DNA of 64,000 nt from Dryocosmus kuriphilus (GCA_038277395.1 CM076196.1:131003410-131067409); one strand, 5' to 3'; positions 22,831-35,264 are shown, numbered from the stretch's first letter. Numbers and translations are program-made. Notes: generated by a model not told the origin, from the letters alone.

Positions 22831-24359
22831 TTTTCCATAGGCAGCCACCCAATATAATAAGAATGATAATAATTATTGTTATCACTATTATTATAGTGTA
22901 GCTTTGCGAACTCGGAAGTTCATTGCCTCAGCTACCCAGAACCGCCAAGCATCTCTATCCTGTGCATCCTCCATCCAGTTTAAATAAGCATGTCCTATAG
23001 CTCTTTTAAATCGTCCCTTACGTTTTTCTCTCATCTATTTCTCAGTCTGCCTAGAGGTCTCTTACTAATCGGTTTCCCTCTTAAAACTTGCCCCACTGTT
23101 CTTTCGTTGCCCATTCTTGCTACATGTCCGCCCAGCTTAATTTGCGCGCTTTCATTACTCTATTAATATTTGCTGACTCGTAGAGAGCATGCAGCTCATC
23201 ATTATGCAGTTTTCTCCATTCACCAGTCTCTTCGTCCCTTTTGGGGCCATGGATTTTTCTAAGTACTTTATTTTCGAATACTCTCAGCCTGTTCTCCTCT
23301 CCTTTCGTCAGCGCCCACATTTCGCACCCGTACATGACGACCGGCATCATTATCCTTTTGTAGATTCTTACTTTGATGTTTCTAGATAACGATCGCGATT
23401 TTAGTAATATATTTGTTGTATAGTAGCAACCATTGCCAGCGTGCAGCCGCCTGTTGATTTCCGTTTTAATGTTATTGTCGTTAATTATAATACTCCCGAG
23501 GTATTTAAACTCAATAACTCTTTCAAATTTCATATTTCCGGCCATTAGATCCCCCTCTTCATTGCTTTGTTCTGATCTGTCGACGATCAAATTCGATTCG
23601 CTAACTTCTAACCCTATTTCCTTGGCTTTTGTGATCAAGATTTCTGCATTTCTGTATTGTTTCATTACATTCCCATTTCTTTTCTAATAGTTGTCTAATT
23701 GTAAACATTATCGCTTGTAGACCGGTTTCGGCGGAATCCACACTGGTAATCCTCAATGATTTCCTCAGCAAAAGGCGCACACAGTGAAATTCCCCGATAA
23801 TTGTTACAGTTCGTTTTATCGCCTTTTTTAATAATGGGTATAATAATAGAGGTATTCCATTTCTCCGGTGTGCGTTCTGTTTTCCAGATTGCGCGTATTA
23901 ATGTACAAATTTGCCTTGTGAAGCGAGGGCCCCCATTATTTATCAGTTCTGACGGTAGGTCGTCAATGCCCGCGGCTTTGTTATTTTTCAACTTCTTTAT
24001 GGCCATTTCTATTTCTTTATCAGTAGGCTCATCAATTAGTAGATCAGCAGTGTGGATTTCACCAAGATTAACTTCAACGGGGGCTTCGCGTACCTTCAAT
24101 AGCTTATCGAAATAGTTTTTCCATAAGTTTAGTCTCTCTGTCGCATCAGCTACTAGATTGACATTTTCGTCCCTCATTACTTCCTTTCTCCTTTGAAAGC
24201 CTTTCCTTATATAAAATTGATTCCCCTGTATATCTCACGCGGGTTATTTTGTTTATAATGCGTGTCTATTGCTAGTATTTTATTCTTTTCCCACTCCCTT
24301 TTCTTGGATCTGTAAAACCTATTTGTACTTTTACTAATCTCAAGATACTTCTTATGTGT
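22831..24359 (-). mobile_element. RTE-like LINE copy, truncated and internally deleted
   Basis: The insertion is flanked by a perfect 12-bp target duplication, ACATAGGCACTT (22819-22830 and 24360-24371). The 3' end is on the left: after the coding region come TAATAATAG/ATAACAATAATT-type A/T trinucleotides and a short A tail next to 22831. The 5' end is truncated within ORF2 upstream of the reverse transcriptase. The same family, in longer form, is at 35265-38084 on the + strand. Confidence 0.85.
22905..24177 (-). pseudogene. RTE-like ORF2 remnant, reverse transcriptase core deleted
   Basis: A frame at 24177-23695 holds the start of the reverse transcriptase: KKLKNNKAAGIDDLPSELI, then NTSIIIPIIKKGDKTNCNNY, then a small deletion leading to EDYQCGFRRNRSTSDN. 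The palm with the YxDD site is missing. The frame at 23665-23120 resumes with AKEIGLEVSESN, FKYLGSII, the thumb/C-terminal block MYGCEMWALTKGEENRLRVFE, and GPKRDEETGEWR. 23120-22905 is the decayed C-terminus (RPLGR motif). The C-terminal layout is that of the insect family often annotated as craniofacial-development-protein-2-like, which carries an APE endonuclease; the RTE clade label is my inference. Confidence 0.8.
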
Positions 24360-24647
24360 ACATAGGCACTTATATTACTATATAGTATAAAACTTTTGCG
24401 GTCCACCCGACTTAGAAAACAATGTTTAATGGTCTAGAAAAAAAAAACTATTGGCATGAAAATCACGAAAAAAATTCAATTTATGTTGAGTTTGAACTTT
24501 GATCACGTTGTGCGAACTCAGAAAATTTTCTTTTTGCTCATACTTTCAGGAAGTCATTTTGAGAATCACTAGAAACTTTTCAGCCCCCTCCCCCCACTCG
24601 GAAATGGAAAGACCAACATTTTTTTCGATAGGCCCCAACGGACAATA

Positions 24648-25133
24648 ATGATTGGATGTGAAACAATATTATATTTGGAATAGTATGGTTAATTTGAATC
24701 GAACTAATTTCTTACTTACTTTTATAAAAATAAAATTATTTATTCCATAGAGCCGTGACTTAATTATTTTATGGTTCTTGTTTCAAAAATGCAATTATCT
24801 CTTATTTTATTGTATCAGTGTTAGGTAAATTATTCAAAAGAAGGAATCAGTTACCATTTAAAAAGTATAAAAATGAATTTTCATTTCATTGGTGTTGAAA
24901 AATATTCATTGGAATTTTTCTTCAACTTGCTGTATCTAGAAAATATTTATAATTTCAAATTCAAGATATAAACCTGAGGAAACATAAAATTGCATTAAAA
25001 TTTGAACGTACTAAAAAAATTTCTTTCAATTGATGTCTGAATTTCAGCACAAAAAAATAGTTTCTAGTAGAATTTTTTTCGCTAATATTCTACGATTTTA
25101 TATGTTTTAAAACTGCTAGTCCCTGGTTTCTTA
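24648..25133. other. AT-rich spacer, nothing recognised
   Basis: Very AT-rich stretch between the two non-autonomous elements, with no gene or repeat evident. Confidence 0.5.
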
Positions 25134-25142
25134 GTGAATTTT

Positions 25143-28022
25143 AGGTGTGCTAAGCTGGCGCAACACTATTGTCATATTGAGATATGACCTATATCATAAT
25201 TTAGGGCTCATTTAAGGCTAATTTAATGTTCTATTGCGAAATTTAGGGCTCCACGTTTTTTATAAAAAAAGCTGATTGCGCTAGCTTAACGTTAAGCTGT
25301 CGCCAATGCGACCGTACCCGTAAAACCCGTTAAAAAATTAATTAGCACATTTTTGTTATGGCTATAATTTAAGGCTCATTTAAGGCTCTAGAAATATCAG
25401 AAGTAAAGTTACAAAAAAATGGTTTAAACAAGCATTGTTTAAACAATTCCTCCAAAAATTAATTTCACCAACTCGTGTTCCCTACCATAATTTCAGGCTC
25501 ATTTAGGGCTCTTGAAATATCAAAGACCGGAAATCGTCAGATTTTTTTGTTTATTTGTTTTTTTAAAAACAAATATGTGTTGCGCCAGCTTAACGTTATG
25601 GAAAATCCCACAATGAGTGAATAAAATCAAACTTAACTCCGCACATAATTTAAGGCTCATTTAAGGCTAATTTAATGCCCTATTGCGAAATTTAGAGCCC
25701 CACGTTTTTTATAAAGGAAAAAGCTGATTGCGCTAGCTTAACGTTAAGTTAGCGCCACCGTACCCGTTAAACCCGTTAAAAAAAAATTAATTAATACATT
25801 TCTGTTAAGGCTATCATTTAAGGCTCATTTAGGGCTCTAGAAATATTAGGAGGAAATTTACAAAAAAATTGTTTAAACAACCATTGTTTAAACAATTTCT
25901 CCAAAAATTAATTTCACCAACTCGTGTTTCCTATCATAATTTCAGACTCATTTAGGGCTCTTGAAATATCGAGAAGCGGAAGTTTTCTGATTTTTCCATT
26001 TTTTTTTTGTTATTAACTTATGTGGTGATGCGAGCTTAACATTATGAAAAATATCTAATGGTTTTAATGAAATAGATTTTTACCCTATGTATATGTATAA
26101 TTTAAGGCTCATTAGGGGCAACCGAAATAAACGAGGCCAAGTTTTCTAAAAGCTGTTGAAACATATATTGTTTAAACAATGAAGGAAAATAATTTAACAA
26201 AATCTTGTTTCATACTATAATTACTTCAGGCTCATTTAAGACTTTTAAAATATCGGGAACCATAAGTCATACATCGTTTTTAAAGTGGGATAAAAATTCT
26301 TTAGAGTAAAATTGGGATAAAATTAATTTTCAGAGCAAAAACGGAACAGGGAGAACCATTCAGCTATCGTACTAGCGTCCCGTTTTTGCTCTGAGATTTC
26401 ATTTTCCCCATTTTCAATCTGGAAAATTTTTATCCCATTTTTGCAAACGAAATATTTTTATCCACTTTTTACTTTCAACCACTCATTATATGGTAGTGCC
26501 AACTAAATATTATGAAAATACCGATTCCCGGTTCGACCCATTGTTCGAGTTTAGTTTTTTCTCGATGGGTCCTAACGTCCAGGAAGTTGACACCGCCATA
26601 TTTTATTTTCTGAAAAACAATGGTTGTTTAGCTAATTTTTTTGTAACTTTGCTTCTGATATTTCTAGAGCCTTAAATGAGCCTTACATTATGTGCGGGGT
26701 GAAATTTGATTTTATGCACTAGTTGTGGGATTTTCCATAACGTTAAGCTGGCACAACGCATATTTGTTTTTAGAAAAGTAAATAAACAAAAAATCTGACG
26801 ATTTCCCGTCTTTGATATTTCAAGAGCCTTAAATGAGCCTGAAATTATGGTAGGGAACACGAGTTGGTGAAAATAATTTTTGGAGGAATTATTTAAACAA
26901 TGGTTGTTTTTAAACAATTTTTTTATAACTTTGCTCCTGATATTTCTTGAGCCTTAAATCAGCCTTAAATGATGGCCTTAACAGAAATGTGTTAATTAAT
27001 TTTTTAACGGGTTTTACGGGTACGGTGGCGCCAGCTTAACATTAAGCTAGCGCAATCAGCTGGCGCAATACATTTTTTTTTATAAAAAATGTGGAGCCCT
27101 AAATTTGGCAATAGGGCATTAAGTTAGCCTTAAATGAGAATTAATTTATGTGCGGGGTTAAGTTTGATTTTATTCACTCATTGTGGAATTTTCCGTAACG
27201 TTAAGCTGGCGCAATACATACGGGTTTTACGGGTACGGTGGCGCCAGCTTAACATTAAGCTAGCGCAATCATGGAATTTTCCGTAAGTTTGTTTTTAAAA
27301 AAAGAAAATAAACAAAAAATCTGACGATTTCTCGGTCTTTGATATTTCAAGAGCCTTAATTGAGCCTTAATTGAGCCTGAAATTATGGTAGGTAAGACGA
27401 GTTGGTGAAATTAATTTTTGGAGGAATTGTTTAAACAATGCTTGTTTAAAAAATTTTTTTGTATCTTTACTTCTGATATTTCTAGAGCTTTAAATGAGCC
27501 TTAAATTATGTGTGGGGTCAAGTTTGATTTTATGCACTCATTGTGGGATTCTGCATAACGTTAGTCTGCACACAACACATATTTGTTTTAAAAAAAAATA
27601 CATAAACAAAAAATCTGCCAAGTTCCGGTTCTCGATATTTCGAGAGCCCTAAATGAGCCTGAAATTATGGTAGGGAACACGAGTTGGTAACGTTAATTTT
27701 TGAAAATTTGTTTAAACAATGGCTGTTTAAACAATGGTTGTTTAAACAATTTTTTTTATAACTTTGCTCCTGATATTTCTCGAGCCTTAAATGAGCCTTA
27801 AATTATGGCCTTAACAGAAATGTATTAATTAATTTTTTAACGGGTTTTACGGGTACGGTGGCGCCAGTTTAACGTTAAGCTAGCGCAATCAGCGTTTTTT
27901 TATAAAAAACATGGAGGAATAAATTTTGTAATAGGGCATTAAATTAGCCTTAAATGAGCCCTAAATTATGATATAGGTCATATCTCAATATGACAATAGT
28001 GTTGCGCCAGCTTAACACACCT
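25143..28022. mobile_element. Foldback element with modular arms and perfect 9-bp target duplication
   Basis: Terminal inverted sequences start AGGTGTGCTAAGCTGG at the left and end CCAGCTTAACACACCT at the right, and continue inward over TATTGTCATATTGAGATATG on both sides. GTGAATTTT is present directly outside both ends (25134-25142 and 28023-28031). Each arm consists of repeated modules of about 450 bp (left copies offset by 452 bp at 25271 and 25723). The modules contain the palindrome GCTAGCTTAACGTTAAGC, CGTACCCGTAAAACCCG, the GTTTAAAC-rich hairpin, and many copies of AAGGCTCATTTAAGGC. Right-arm modules are the same in reverse order and orientation, partly rearranged. There is no coding sequence. 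A 9-bp duplication with long inverted ends fits Mutator-like or FB-type elements. Confidence 0.85.
26277..26475. repeat. Palindromic centre of the foldback element
   Basis: Between the arms, GGGATAAAAATT at 26288 and TCAGAGCAAAAACGG near 26331 are inverted as CCGTTTTTGCTCTGA and AATTTTTATCCCA on the other side. This gives a separate small foldback whose sequence is unrelated to the arm modules. It may be a small MITE that landed in the spacer. Confidence 0.55.
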
Positions 28023-28310
28023 GTGAATTTTCACTGATAGAGGTAGCCAGACGTAGGTCCGCTAATTGAATTTGCCACACTTTAAATTGTATTATTTGAC
28101 TTAATAAAATCTATAGAGCGAGTTACCACAAAATTACTTCGTGAGTAACTTTGTGAGTAACTTAGTTAGTTTCCAGCCTTATTTACTCTAATTATAAGCT
28201 TAATATTGAATACCATAAAAATTTTGTTGCGCTTAGTTCAAAAGAATTTTCCCGCATGTCTTGATGCATTTATATTTTAATACATACTGTATTTCATGTT
28301 ATATTTTTAG

Positions 28311-28466
28311 GTTCTTTGGGCACGTCGGTATTTGATACGGACGTCTACCTCGTAGGTGCTAGTGGTGGGGTTTATGCTCTTCTCGCAGCACACCTCGCCA
28401 ATGTTCTTCTCAACTACAACAACATGGAGTTTGGCATAGTTCGCCTCATCGGCATCTTCATTATCG
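28311..28466 (+). CDS. rho: Rhomboid intramembrane serine protease, single internal exon (partial gene)
   Basis: A 156-bp exon between a good acceptor (T-rich tract, TTTTTAG before 28311) and donor (GTGAGC from 28467), phase 1 at both ends. It encodes SLGTSVFDTDVYLVGASGG then VYALLAAHLANVLLNYNNM and GIVRLIGIFII. GASGG carries the catalytic serine of the rhomboid fold in transmembrane helix 4; the following hydrophobic stretch is helix 5. Rhomboids of this class cleave membrane-tethered EGF-receptor ligands in the secretory pathway. The sequence is very close to insect rhomboid-1-like proteins, though a rho-2/3 paralogue cannot be excluded from one exon. The catalytic histidine (AHLTGA type) and other exons were not found in the window. 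This is the only confident host gene piece. Confidence 0.93.
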
Positions 28467-31400
28467 GTGAGCAAACAGTCCCTGGCTTGGCATATATACC
28501 ATAGGCACTTCACATCCTTTCCCTCTATTCCTATTACACACCCTTAACCGCTTCAGCTTCCCTTTACATATGCAATATACAATATACACGTTACACACAA
28601 TATGTGTACTAACGAGATACATACCTGTTATTCGACGTGAGCCTAGATCATGTATTACATACTGCCTTTCAGGTTGATTAAACTTCGTAAAAAAAATCTT
28701 TTGCAAAAATTATATTTCTAAAATAACGAAAATAAATTTTAAAGCATATTCTCTAAATGGAACATATTGCACTTAAATAAACGAACAGTTAAATAAGTTC
28801 TACCTAATTAAAAATGTATAAAAATATTAACATTTCACTTTAATATAACTTCTTGTCAAATTGTTCTCAACTAGCCTTTCATAAAATAGCCATCAATTGC
28901 TGTTTTATTATTGAAAGAGGGAAGAACTGGCAAATATTATTTCGCAGATTCTTGCCGATACAGTCGCAAAAGTATTCTTCGAGCTTTGGATTTCTGTATA
29001 GCTTCTTGAATATTAATTTTTATCTTTTCTCGTATTTGCATCTTGATCATATTTTTTATACTCCTCTCATTCGAGACAGCAAAGATCTCTCGTAAACTTT
29101 GATCGAGGTAGTAGATTAATTTTTCAAGTGTTGCATTGCAGTTTGCTCAACTCAACAGAAAAATAAAGAGCAAAAATTTCTTGTTAAATTTTTCAATATT
29201 AGCGAATTTTCCCTTTTACAAATTAGTTTTAGGATTTTATATCTACTTTAGCAAACATTTTGTCACAAGATAAGAATTAAATTTAACCTTTTTAGAGAGT
29301 TTGAAGACAGCAGCTGTTTCAGAAAATCCTTTTGCCAGTGATGACACCCTTTATAAGATATGTTATTAAAGCAGGAAGCGTCTTTCAATAATGGTTAGGA
29401 CGGAAATTTATGTAAGAATATCAAACCTCGGGTTATTGGAAATCGAAGTGTGTTCAGTAATAATTCAGTTAAGTGGGAGGATTATAACATTTCTCCATAT
29501 TTAATGCTGCAATTATTTCAAAATGTTTTAGGTCACTTAAACCAATATTATATTATTTATTTAAATAAAATAATAATTGGATTATTAAAATTATCGTAAT
29601 ACAGTGTTGAATGTTGATGTTTCATTGAAGAAATATACTAGAGTGCTCTTGATTTCAGTAGTAAGATCAGGCTTTAACCAGACACGTTCTGAGGTCAAGT
29701 CTTCCAAATATTCATTCGTTAGAGCTCATATTTTAACAGCGAAACTTAATAAATTTTTTAAGAAACCGTCTCCCAACAAACTGTTATGGATAATTTACTG
29801 AAATATTGATCAAATTTTATTTTATATTATTTAAAGAACTAGAAACTGTCATTTGTGAACTGTGAGTCCATTAATTTTTTTGGAATTTGAACTTTTTAAA
29901 AAGAATATTTTTTCCACTGCAAAGATATTTCTATTGAATTTTAAATCTTCTATCATCAATATGTGTTTAAAAAATCATACCTTTTTCCTACCCTTCGAAA
30001 TTAATTAATCAAATTTCCTATAATGGATACCTACTTGATTAATTATGAGTAATTTAAAAATCCCTGTTGACAAAGAAAGTGGAAAGGATAAACGGTTCTT
30101 CATTTGTCAGAGATACAACTTGGCTCAGAGTCATTAAAGTCCTTTCCCGGCACATTTACTCTGTTCGCGATACGTTCCTTCGGCTGTATGTGTATAATAA
30201 AAACGTCCGTCGACGAGAAAAGGAGCCTCTTAAAACTCCAGAAATGTGGCGTCATTCTTCACGAATAGTGCCAAAACTTTTAATTAAAAGATAGGCTACT
30301 CATCCGATTTGCTCACTCGGCGTCTATGAGAAACGAGACGAAACAGGAAAAAGGTTTTAGATTTCAGAGATATGTGAGTACATAGGTATAGCTGTATAAA
30401 GTTCGAATCTTTTCTCCTATACGATAGGCACAGGACGTAAATTGTGAAATGCGTCACCCTGCGATGTCCGGCTTGTAATGGAAAAAGATACGATCATTAC
30501 GGGTTGATGAAGGTAAAAAGGGTTGGATTGCGAACCATTTTCCCAGAAAATGTCTGAATAAACCTGGATTAAGTAATTTTTTTAGCAAAGATAAGAAAAT
30601 CCATTTCACTTTTAGATAATTGAGAATTTAATTTTAAAATAGACATTGCTACATAAATAGAAAACTACAAACATTGTTCGTTTTGAAAATCTGTATTGAT
30701 TCTCTGTGAGACGTGATTTGTATGTTTAGGAAGGTGACAGTAAATTCATTTGGAGGATTAATAATTTATTACGCTAGCCTACGTGACTTATTTGCATTCG
30801 GTTTAATTAAATTTGATTCGGCTAGATAAATTACATAGTCTAATGAAAGAAATCTTTTCCTTGGTAGTTTTAATTAAATTATTTCATTCATAGTGAAGTA
30901 GGGAAAGTGAGAAATGGTAAAGTGAAGTATGTGAGAGTAGGGCTAGAGTGAAGGTCATAAGTTTGAAGGTGAAAGTCACAGTAGAAAAAATTAGGATGGA
31001 AAAAATTAGGAGTAGACATCAGCGGTGTGTGCACCATCAGGTAAGATGCTTTCCGGTAAGCTCAGTTGGAGCGCGAATTACTTCAGACGGTTGGTCGAAT
31101 TGAAGGCAGGTGGGAGATTTTAAATAGCCCTTAATTAAGTAATAACAAAGTCGGCATTTTAAGCGAATGGCAAATGGATCAGAAAGTATTTTGCACTCCA
31201 CGGGTAGGGGGAAAATAGCGAAAAAAGGAAGAAAGTACAACAAAACGATCATAAGAGAAAGATTAAAAAAGAAGAAAATTGTATCTTTACCAGGGTTTGT
31301 CAAAAGAAAACGGGGAATTAGAAGCAGTGAAGATAAAAAATCCAAAAAGTTTCAGCTCTCGTCCAAAAAATAAAAGAAAGAAATAATGGAGCATTAAAGG

Positions 31401-34400
31401 GAGAATAGGAAATGTCTGTTAGAGAAATGATAAGGAGAATTTGACGGTTTAAAGGGAATATTGCCAAAGATATTGTATAACTTGAAACCCGTGGAAAAGA
31501 GGTACTTAGAGAAGATAAGTGAAGAGGATCAAAAGTCGGAGATACAGAGGTTAAAAGTTAAATATCAAAAGGTGCGTGAAAAATATAATGAATTCATGAA
31601 GGACATGGAAAAGAGAATCATGAATTTAGCCTTCGTTAAGAGGCTAAGAGAAGGTGAAAGCGAAGGAGAAAATGTATATGTGATTGAGAAAAGGTTGAAG
31701 AATCTATAGAGAGGAGGTTTGGGAGAAAAGCAAGAAAAGTTAGTTGCAAGAGAGTGAAGAAACTGGAAAATTAAAGAGTAAGAAAAAGTAAGGGGCAAAT
31801 GATGAAATGAGGAAAAGATAAACAGACGGAAAAAAATTTTGGAAAGAAAGGAAAGAGGAATATGGTAAGAAAACGGTTAAAGGTAAATATAAAAAAATTA
31901 GGAAAAGAGGTAGGTACATATGTAAGAAAGTTTAATGAACGAGATAGGAGCAAATACAGAATTAGAAGTTAGAGGTAGTCAGAGGGAGAGGATATTTAAA
32001 AGGTAAAAATTTAAAAATTAGGAGCAACAAAAAGAAAAGAATGGTAAAAAGAGGGACTATAAAAGGATAAATCAAAAGAACAGAAGATGCTCTAATTTGG
32101 GTAGAAAGAATGATGCAATTTTGATAGAAGGTGATTGCGGAGGAGGTAAGAAGGCAGAGGAAAATAAATGAAGAAAGTTAGAAATATAGAAAGAAACAAG
32201 GCTACTTACAAACAATATAATTAGCGAAGAGGAGGGTAAACGACGTCGTGTGCAAATGATCAGGTTCTATCTATGTACATGCATATTGGAATTTTCTATC
32301 TCAGGCCAAAATCTGGAAGCTTGTGAATTACCATGTAAATTTTATCTCACAGCAGTACTCTCTTCGAGACAGAACCATTCTGTCTGCACGCTCTAAGACA
32401 AATCCTTGTCATTTGGACACGTCGAGGAGTTAGTATGGCAGGATTGAAGAGGAAGGATAAGAATTTTTGGAAAAGAATAAAAGTAGTTCACTAAGTAGTT
32501 TAGGTTTTTTATATAAAAAGAAATCTTAAGCAATCTTTCTCGCAGGGAAGGAAAACTTTGGCCCTTCTTTATTTACTTATAACTACCCTATAGTATTAGG
32601 GGTGCGTTGAATGCCACTAATATATACTTGGCTCAAAAGATTTTTTCCCCCGTCGATACTTAAAGGCTTCCTCGAAAATAGCCCCTCCCCCTCCCCATGT
32701 CCCCCTCTCTCTCATGCTTCCATCTCCGTTTTCTTTTTCTTATGTCTGCTTTACCTCTATTTAGGCAACAGTCGCGGTTTCTATTGTGAAAACGTTTTCA
32801 CCAATGAGATCTTCTAAGCGCAAGTGAGACTCGTGAAAAAAAGAAATACGACCGTGGCCAAATTTAACCCTTAGCACGAAATCCATTTTCGGCGCTTTTT
32901 TAACGATCCACCAAGTGTTGAGCATGTTCATCACTTTTTTTTTTGTTGCGTTCATCCTTTCTCGCGGGAAGCGTGTGCTTTTTGCCGCGAAGCTTCGTGG
33001 GTTTTGGAGATTACTTCGCCCCGTCTGTTACGCCGTCTTTATTGTTTTCGACCAACGACGTATATGGAGGAGATTTCAGAGGCTTTGCATTAGTTCTGTC
33101 TAGCGAAAGCGGCGATTCTACTTTTGCATAAACTGAAGTATATCGTAAAACATCACGGTCGGATCTGAAGTGCCCCTATTAAACAGAAACTAGGAAAATT
33201 TGCCCGAAACTTTCTACGTGGACAAAGAGACGAGGATTATTCGTGAAAGAATCTTTTTCTTTTGGAGACGTACATTCAATAAAATATTATGTCAGAAACT
33301 CCCAGGAATATTTGACTTAAACCAGTAATCCACGGATAAGAAGATTTCTTACTAGAATTTTTCGGCGCATACTCTTTAGATGCATGCCATCCATGAATTA
33401 AGGACTACTGAAAACAAAAGGAATTATTAAGTTTCATGCATTTTCTTTCTTATGAAGTTTTGTTCACCTTAAGTATATTATCAATTTTCCAACTTTGTTC
33501 GAGGTAAAGATCTCCTAGTTAATGAAATTATCTCTTGAAAATTTTCGCTGATTAACATTCATAGTTTAATTTTCTCTGCAAAACATATTCCTTCCCAGAG
33601 ATTGACTACTTACAAGTGAAATGTCAGTTCATAAATGTATATTGCAGAACATACACCTCGCAGGGCTGTCAGTAGGTGGAAACGGAATGAGCCAGATCCT
33701 GCTTCACATTAGAGCTTTCTCTCTCGCTTACTTTCCCGAGGGATAAACAAATAAACGGATGTCAAATAAAAATCATACCGCAGCCCAGTACAAGGTCTCA
33801 GCATCCACCCTGTATTTCCCATTTCATTTATATTTTTATACACAGCTCGTGCAAATCGAAATGACACCTCATCTTCGCAGGATTTGCGCCCCTTGAAGCA
33901 TCTCGATTTATCCCCTAATAAGGCTGATATTGCTAAATTAAAGGGTATCACCTCGTGAGAGGAAAGTTTCACCCCGCTTATCAGACTTAAACGCAGTGCT
34001 AAGCCAAAAGGGCGAAAGAAAAGGGGAAAATAGGAAGAAAGAGGAGGAGGAAGCGGAAGACGGTATAGAGATCAAATTACTTGAAGAAGCACCGGAGGTC
34101 GTAACGGTTTACAAAGAGCCCGCGATTTCGTAAAGCTCTATTCCTCGGCACACTTGTGTAAGCTAAACTTTATACGTACGTTGGTATATGCTTGGCGCTT
34201 GTAAACTCGAGAACCTCGTGTACATACACCGGCAGTAATACGGCTAACCTTAGGCGAAGTGCAAACGAGCGGTGGCACCGCGGGGGTGTATAGGGCGCGA
34301 GAGAGAACCAGACTCGTAATCCCAAAGAAATAATCCATATTGGTTACTAGGAGGCTGTACTGGGGAAACTCCGCCTGGACAAGACTCCGTCTCATACTCT

Positions 34401-35264
34401 GGTTTCGCGAATTATCCGGCTCCGGTACAAAGGGCGTTGACTATCGATATTGTCATCCAGAGAGCTCCAGGCAGTAATAATAAACTGGTCAAATCCAGCT
34501 TGATTGCAGCTTTTTACAATAGAGAAAAACCTCATTTCTGACTATTGATTGCCGTGGAAAATGTATATAAGATTTTCACTTTTGTGGAGGAATCTAGTTT
34601 TTAAAATATTTTAATTTTTATTTAGATTAAAAATATTTTTTAATTATCCTGTTATATAAAAAATAATATCTGTTTTTAGCAAAAAAATTATTTCAAATTA
34701 TTATTTAGGATTGCACTGCAGCTTCAGCGGTTAAGGGATTATTTTAATGGACGAATCAAAAATTTTTATCAACAGAAAGGAGTTCAATTTCACAGAACAC
34801 ATGGTTTCTCAAATTGTCTTCTCTTCCGAGTAAAGCACAAAAGTTTCAATGGAATCCCTGAAAGTTCCTAAATAAAATCCCATTAACGTTCGCGTTTTGA
34901 AATTTTTTATTTTCGAAAAAGCTACTACTACTCCGGGAAGTTCAAATATTAAGGTTTAACATTTAAAGCAGTACGATTGAAATATAAATTTGTTCATTTT
35001 TCAACAGTCGGTTTTGAGGTTATTCAATTTCGAAAGCTTTCGACTTAAAAAGGTTTAATAATTAGGATTTGCAAATTAAAATTGTACAACTTTAAAAGAA
35101 TTGTCTTCAAAAAGTTGAAAAAGCTCCGAGGCCTAAGATCGAAATAAAGAGTAGATGAATTTAAAGTATTCTAAATTAATTCTTTTATATTATCCGTACA
35201 CTTTTCTGCACTACACTACACACTTATAACTACACTTTTCACTATGGGGGAGCTAAAGGGCGCA
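28467..35264. other. Probable rhomboid intron or flank; no other exon recognised
   Basis: Mostly AT-rich with chance frames. 32900-33130 and 33660-34450 are more GC-balanced and look like unique host sequence but have no recognisable protein. 34900-35130 resembles hAT-MITE filler. If the rhomboid gene continues on the + strand, this is its next intron and everything downstream may also lie inside it. Confidence 0.4.
30895..32200 (+). other. Purine-rich (AG) strand-asymmetric block
   Basis: For about 1.3 kb the + strand is dominated by A and G (GGAAAAGAGG, GAGAAAGAT and similar). Two short open frames at 31167-31373 and 31461-31709 encode lysine/glutamate-rich, coiled-coil-like sequence (for example EKRYLEKISEEDQKSEIQR). 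They match no domain I recognise. A decayed LINE ORF1 or a polypurine structural tract are both possible. Confidence 0.4.

Larger units (their letters stand above)
20889..24639. mobile_element. Non-autonomous DNA element with ~160-bp inverted ends and 8-bp target duplication
   Basis: The ends 20889-21050 and 24478-24639 are imperfect inverted copies. They share TATCGAAAAAA near the tip, a G-rich block before CTGAA, then GTTCGCACAACG and GATCAAAG. The 8-bp sequence GGACAATA lies immediately outside both ends (20881-20888, 24640-24647). The interior holds hairpin-repeat copy 2, inverted repeats at 22315-22800, and an inserted LINE (22831-24359). No transposase frame is present. Eight-bp duplications occur in hAT, P and Merlin elements, but the tip sequence does not clearly match any of them. 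The left end has an expanded run of exactly 20 G (20937-20956) where the right end has interrupted C blocks. Confidence 0.75.

Noticed and set aside
25143..28022. CRISPR-like or satellite array because of repeated AAGGCTCATTTAAGGC motifs
   Set aside because: Repeats are irregularly spaced, occur in both orientations and belong to the foldback modules.
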